Positions 41,527 through 44,710 of a DNA stretch of 44,710 nt are shown piece by piece. Origin of the DNA: JBLINH01 sp047639165 (GTDB taxonomy: Bacteria; Patescibacteriota; Minisyncoccia; Phycocordibacterales; JAACPR01). Position 1 is the stretch's first letter; the number at the start of each line of letters is the position of its first letter. Location of the stretch: positions 1 to 44,710 of the forward strand of contig JBLINH010000004.1 of assembly GCA_047639165.1 (NCBI GenBank). The letters are read 5' to 3'. The position numbers were made by a program, and so were the translations under genes. The notes beneath the pieces were generated by a model. The model had not been told where the DNA came from and did no database searches. It was given only the letters and a program-made list of their open reading frames with translations.

Positions 41527-42789
41527 TTAACGTTTTGTTAATGTGGCGTGTTTAAATTGATACCTAATTAATATATTTAAATATACTTCTGTTAAGAGTA
41601 AAGAACATACCAATCCCCACATGCCAAATATTGGCAGAAGAATAAGGAATAGAACAACTCTTAATATATTAGAACTAATACCAATAACGTATTGTTCTTT
41701 TTTCATGCGGTGTGCTGTAAAGGCTTGTTTGTATAATGATCTTGGTTTTGATAATAATGTTAGAGCTAGTATCTGGGATATTAATACTGATTCGGTATAT
41801 GAAGGGAAGAATATTTTAAATAGGTATGGTGCTGCAATTATATACAGAATTAATATGATTACAGAAACACGGAACATAGATTTTACCTTTGGAGGTAAAA
41901 TTCTTTTTAGTTTTGAAAATTCTATTCCACCTATTTTTGAAAATGTTAGTGAGTATAATAATGAGTAAAGACTCTCTATTTGTTTTATAGGCAGTATGGC
42001 AAGAGTGTAAACAGCGACTGGAACTGCTCCTAGAAAATGGAAAATTAATATCTTGTCAGCTTGTCCAGCAATATTTGCAAATGTTTTTATCAAACTTAAA
42101 TGCTTGCTGTAATTTATCATCTTGTTTTCTTCACTGTGTTTTAATTTATGACGTATTACAACTGTCCAGTATAAAATAGCTCCCGATATTACACTTGAAC
42201 CGTAATACGCAGATACAATAATGACTAAATTATCAGTCAAAGAAATTGCAGTGATGATAGACGTTAGTAGTACTAGTCTTCGGAATATTGAATAGACAGC
42301 ACTCTCTTTGAAATATTTTTTCCCTAATAAGTACGACTTAGCTAAACCAAATCCTTCAATGAATGGTGATAGTGTTCCTATTACCAAGAAAGATAACGCT
42401 AATATATTATTTCCGTTTATATAGTAGTACGCTGAGAATAATAGACCTGCTACAAAAATACCAGAACTCCAGATGATTTGTGTTTTAAAACCTGTTCTTA
42501 ATGCACCGTCTCTACCTTTTGCAACAGCAGTAATTATGGTTGTTCCTATACCGGATAGAGTGAAAGCAGATATTATAACTGCTATGGACATTATAAACTG
42601 GTAAGTACCGTAAGTATCTTTTGGAACTAGGTTTGCAAAAGCTACCGCTATTATAAGACCAGTAACCATTATCACACCCTGACCCAGTAGTAGCCAAAAT
42701 CCTCCAGAAGCAAGATAAACCATATCTGTCTTGGCATATTTTTCACTCCATCTTAATATTTTGTATGCATTTATCTTTATCTTCTCCAT
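41527..42789 (-). CDS. Oligosaccharide flippase (Wzx-like, MOP superfamily)
   Basis: 420 residues, mostly membrane helices (about 12). The N-terminus KTDMVYLASGGFWLLLGQGV and the first helix region are typical of polysaccharide exporters, as is NLVPKDTYGTYQF. The central loop has FANIAGQADKILIFHFLGAV, the Wzx-type motif with a charged pair in the membrane. It would flip the undecaprenyl-linked repeat unit to the outer leaflet. It lies on the opposite strand to the flanking genes, converging with the sulfotransferase. Confidence 0.88.
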   Translation of the reverse strand: MEKIKINAYKILRWSEKYAKTDMVYLASGGFWLLLGQGVIMVTGLIIAVAFANLVPKDTYGTYQFIMSIAVIISAFTLSGIGTTIITAVAKGRDGALRTGFKTQIIWSSGIFVAGLLFSAYYYINGNNILALSFLVIGTLSPFIEGFGLAKSYLLGKKYFKESAVYSIFRRLVLLTSIITAISLTDNLVIIVSAYYGSSVISGAILYWTVVIRHKLKHSEENKMINYSKHLSLIKTFANIAGQADKILIFHFLGAVPVAVYTLAILPIKQIESLYSLLYSLTFSKIGGIEFSKLKRILPPKVKSMFRVSVIILILYIIAAPYLFKIFFPSYTESVLISQILALTLLSKPRSLYKQAFTAHRMKKEQYVIGISSNILRVVLFLILLPIFGMWGLVCSLLLTEVYLNILIRYQFKHATLTKR

Positions 42790-42861
42790 TTAACATATGG
42801 TACTAGAACAGCACGAAAAAGTCTCTATGTTCCACAATACTTGCTATGAAAATAGATATAC

Positions 42862-42870
42862 TGCTAGAAT
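42862..42870 (+). promoter_or_regulatory. Extended -10 box of the dehydrogenase gene, leaderless spacing
   Basis: TGC-TAGAAT followed by 6 nt and ATG 42877. Confidence 0.6.
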
Positions 42871-42876
42871 GCCAAT

Positions 42877-43665
42877 ATGAAAAAAATCGCAATAGTCGGA
42901 TACGGTTACGTCGGAAAATCAATGTTTAATTTCTTTAAAGATCACTATGATGTTTACATATGTGACCCAACATATGAAAAGTCTAATACTAAAGAGGAGA
43001 TAAATGACTGTGATATGGCAGTCGTTTGTGTTCCTACACCACAAGGAGAGACTGGAGCAGTTGATACAACTATAGTTGAAGAAGTTATTGGTTGGTTGCA
43101 AGTTCCATTAATTTTAATCAAATCGACTATCCCTCCAAAGACTACTAAAGGATTAAAGGATAAGTTTAATAAAAGGATTGTTTTCTCACCTGAATATATT
43201 GGGGAAGGTAAGTATCAGGTTCAATGGTGGAAGGACAAAGCGTATCCACATCCAACAGACATGAAAATGCACGATTTCTTTATCTTTGGTGGAGACAAAG
43301 AAGATACTCCAGAAATGATTCAATACTTCTTGAAAGTTGTGGGACCAGATCCAAAGTATATTCAAACTGATAGTACAACAGCTGAACTTGTTAAATATAT
43401 GGAAAACTCTTGGGGGGCTATGAAAGTTGCTTTTTGTAATGAGTTTGCAGACATTGCTGATACATTTGATGTTAACTACGAAGAGTTAAGAGAAATGTGG
43501 TTACTTGATGGTCGTGTTGAAAGAATGCATACAGCTGTTTTTCGAGATCAAAGAGGGTTTGGAGGTAAATGTTTTCCAAAGGATGTTAATGGGATTATAG
43601 AACACAGTATCAAGCACGGATATGAGCCAGAATTACTTATGAAAGTAATTAAGAGAAGTCTCTAG
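42877..43665 (+). CDS. Short UDP-glucose/GDP-mannose dehydrogenase family protein
   Basis: 262 residues. IAIVGYGYVGKSMF (4-17) is the NAD site and MAVVCVPTP the second Rossmann motif. STIPPKTTKGL, SPEYIGEGKY and TAELVKYMENSW (K173) are present, and the catalytic cysteine is C232 in GFGGKCFPKD. Full-length enzymes have about 390-450 residues; this one stops after the central helical domain and lacks the third, UDP-binding domain. It could oxidise a UDP-sugar to a uronic acid with altered substrate use, or act with a partner protein. Confidence 0.87.
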   Translation: MKKIAIVGYGYVGKSMFNFFKDHYDVYICDPTYEKSNTKEEINDCDMAVVCVPTPQGETGAVDTTIVEEVIGWLQVPLILIKSTIPPKTTKGLKDKFNKRIVFSPEYIGEGKYQVQWWKDKAYPHPTDMKMHDFFIFGGDKEDTPEMIQYFLKVVGPDPKYIQTDSTTAELVKYMENSWGAMKVAFCNEFADIADTFDVNYEELREMWLLDGRVERMHTAVFRDQRGFGGKCFPKDVNGIIEHSIKHGYEPELLMKVIKRSL

Positions 43666-43670
43666 TTTTG

Positions 43671-43679
43671 TGATATAGT
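43671..43679 (+). promoter_or_regulatory. Extended -10 box of the ligase/polymerase gene, leaderless spacing
   Basis: TGA-TATAGT followed by 6 nt and ATG 43686. Confidence 0.6.
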
Positions 43680-43685
43680 TTTTTA

Positions 43686-44710
43686 ATGTTCGGAAAGACA
43701 CTATCAGAGAAACTATTGTTTTCTACACTATATTTGATACCTTTTGTTCCTCTCGTCGTATCAAGTTCTCTTTTGTTTCCATATATATCAGGTAAAGCAT
43801 TTGCCTTCAGGTTCTTGGTTACTATAGCCTTTATCTTTTGGGTTGTTGTTATGTCTAATAATAGGGAATATAGACCAAAGAGGTCTTTAATTCTTACTGC
43901 AATTATATCCTTCGTATCTGTAATGTTTATTGCTAATATTTTCGGTGTTAATCCTTCTAACAGTTTCTTTAGTCGCTACGAAAGAATGGAAGGGTTTGTC
44001 ACTCTAGGATATCTCATGGCCTTGTTTATAGTTTTAACTTCTTCTTTCAATACTCCACAGAAGTGGGCTAACTTCTTTAAGGTTTCAATTTGGGTAAGTG
44101 TATATGTAGCTACGTATGCATTATTCCAGAAGTTAGGATATATAGGGATACGACAAGGGGACGTTAGAGTAGATGCAACTTTTGGTAACGCTATATATCT
44201 TGCTGTATATGTGATGTTCCATTTCTTCATCACACTTTTTTACATGTACAGAGAAAAGAAAAATAAATGGAAACTCACTTTCTATGGAATTGTAATGTTT
44301 CTACAAGGAGCGACTATGTACCTTACCGCTAGTAGAGGAGTTATAATCGGCACACTGATAGCTTTTGTACTAATGTCTCTAGCTATTATGGTTTTTGAAA
44401 AGGAAGATAAGCTAGTAAGAAGAATGTCGATGATAGCTATCGCTTCTATTGTTGTCCTAATAGTAGTCTTCACTGTAGTTAAAGATAATGACTTTGTTCA
44501 GAATGAACCTATATTAGCTAGGTTTGCAAATATATCTTTGAAAGAGATTACTATTGAATCTAGATTCTTGATTTGGGATTTAACCTTTGATGGATTTAAA
44601 GAGAGACCTCTTCTTGGTTATGGACAAGAAAACTTTAATTATGTTTTTAATAAGCATTACGTTTCTGAACTTCACAGACAAGAGCCATGGTTTGATAGAG
44701 CACACAATGT
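43686..44710 (+). CDS. O-antigen ligase/polymerase-like membrane protein, partial
   Basis: The frame is open from ATG 43686 to the window end (341 codons seen). Many hydrophobic helices alternate with short loops. FFSRYERMEGFVTLGYLMAL is the N-terminal signature of Wzy_C-type proteins. LTASRGVIIGTLIA, SRFLIWDLTFDGFKERPLLGYGQENFNY and the RAHN at the edge fit PF04932. Such proteins polymerise lipid-linked repeat units or ligate glycans to lipid or protein acceptors on the outer face of the membrane. It starts 20 bp after the dehydrogenase stop. The C-terminus lies beyond the window. Confidence 0.9.
   Translation, partial: MFGKTLSEKLLFSTLYLIPFVPLVVSSSLLFPYISGKAFAFRFLVTIAFIFWVVVMSNNREYRPKRSLILTAIISFVSVMFIANIFGVNPSNSFFSRYERMEGFVTLGYLMALFIVLTSSFNTPQKWANFFKVSIWVSVYVATYALFQKLGYIGIRQGDVRVDATFGNAIYLAVYVMFHFFITLFYMYREKKNKWKLTFYGIVMFLQGATMYLTASRGVIIGTLIAFVLMSLAIMVFEKEDKLVRRMSMIAIASIVVLIVVFTVVKDNDFVQNEPILARFANISLKEITIESRFLIWDLTFDGFKERPLLGYGQENFNYVFNKHYVSELHRQEPWFDRAHN

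Noticed and set aside
1..44710. UGA recoding as in SR1/Gracilibacteria
   Set aside because: Several well-bounded genes end in TGA (for example at 18943, 24295, 26596 and 41488) with the next gene starting there, and tryptophan sites use TGG.

Overview
The window looks like a chromosome segment of an AT-rich candidate-phyla-radiation bacterium (Patescibacteria, most likely the Parcubacteria/Paceibacteria side). The reasons are a divergent 16S rRNA of about 1,490 nt standing alone with its own promoter and terminator, very small spacers, many short membrane or secreted proteins of unknown role, and a large envelope-glycan locus. TGA is used as an ordinary stop in several genes, so the code is the standard one and not the UGA-glycine code of Gracilibacteria/SR1.

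Layout. 1-237: end of a leucine-rich-like repeat protein running in from the left. 286-3662: a GT4 glycosyltransferase diverging from a polyprenyl-phosphate sugar transferase and an NDP-sugar epimerase. 3708-4145: a small anchored protein. 4316-6549: secD-secF. 6589-10317: a 1,242-residue protein with eight 40-residue repeats and a C-terminal transglutaminase-like domain. 10330-10758: relics (a duplicated secF tail, a cut-off histidine phosphatase, a large inverted repeat, a small ORF). 10762-12664: the solo 16S transcription unit. 12694-15604: a 40-residue membrane microprotein, tRNA-Ile(GAT), pyruvate kinase, a small exported protein and rsmI. 15637-20134: a membrane protein, a DUF4015-type glycoside hydrolase, a TraG/VirD4-like ATPase and a GT4 enzyme. 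20210-20558: three tandem short-RNA units. 20550-22376: a NYN-domain protein and murC. 22429-44710: a surface-polysaccharide locus with GT4 enzymes, SAM methyltransferases, a deacetylase-methyltransferase fusion, CDP-glycerol-type transfer, a nucleotidyltransferase-HAD fusion, a FkbM methyltransferase, a CMP-ulosonate module (kdsB-like, kdsC-like, neuA-like), a sulfotransferase, a flippase, a short UDP-sugar dehydrogenase and an O-antigen ligase/polymerase cut by the window end.

How the genes work together. The polyprenyl sugar transferase can start a lipid-linked glycan. Glycosyltransferases and methyl-, glycerophosphate- and sulfo-transferases extend and decorate it, the flippase exports it and the Wzy/WaaL-like protein polymerises or ligates it. 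MurC shows peptidoglycan synthesis, and SecDF drives export.

Two signals stand out. First, the 16S 3' tail after helix 45 has no CCUCC anti-Shine-Dalgarno, the genes lack AGGAGG-like sites, and many start codons sit exactly 6-8 nt after a TATAAT-like -10 box. Together these point to an organism relying on leaderless, Shine-Dalgarno-independent initiation. Second, three adjacent units at 20210-20558 each carry a promoter and a hairpin with an invariant core and compensatory stem changes, next to a NYN nuclease-like gene. This looks like an undescribed small-RNA family.
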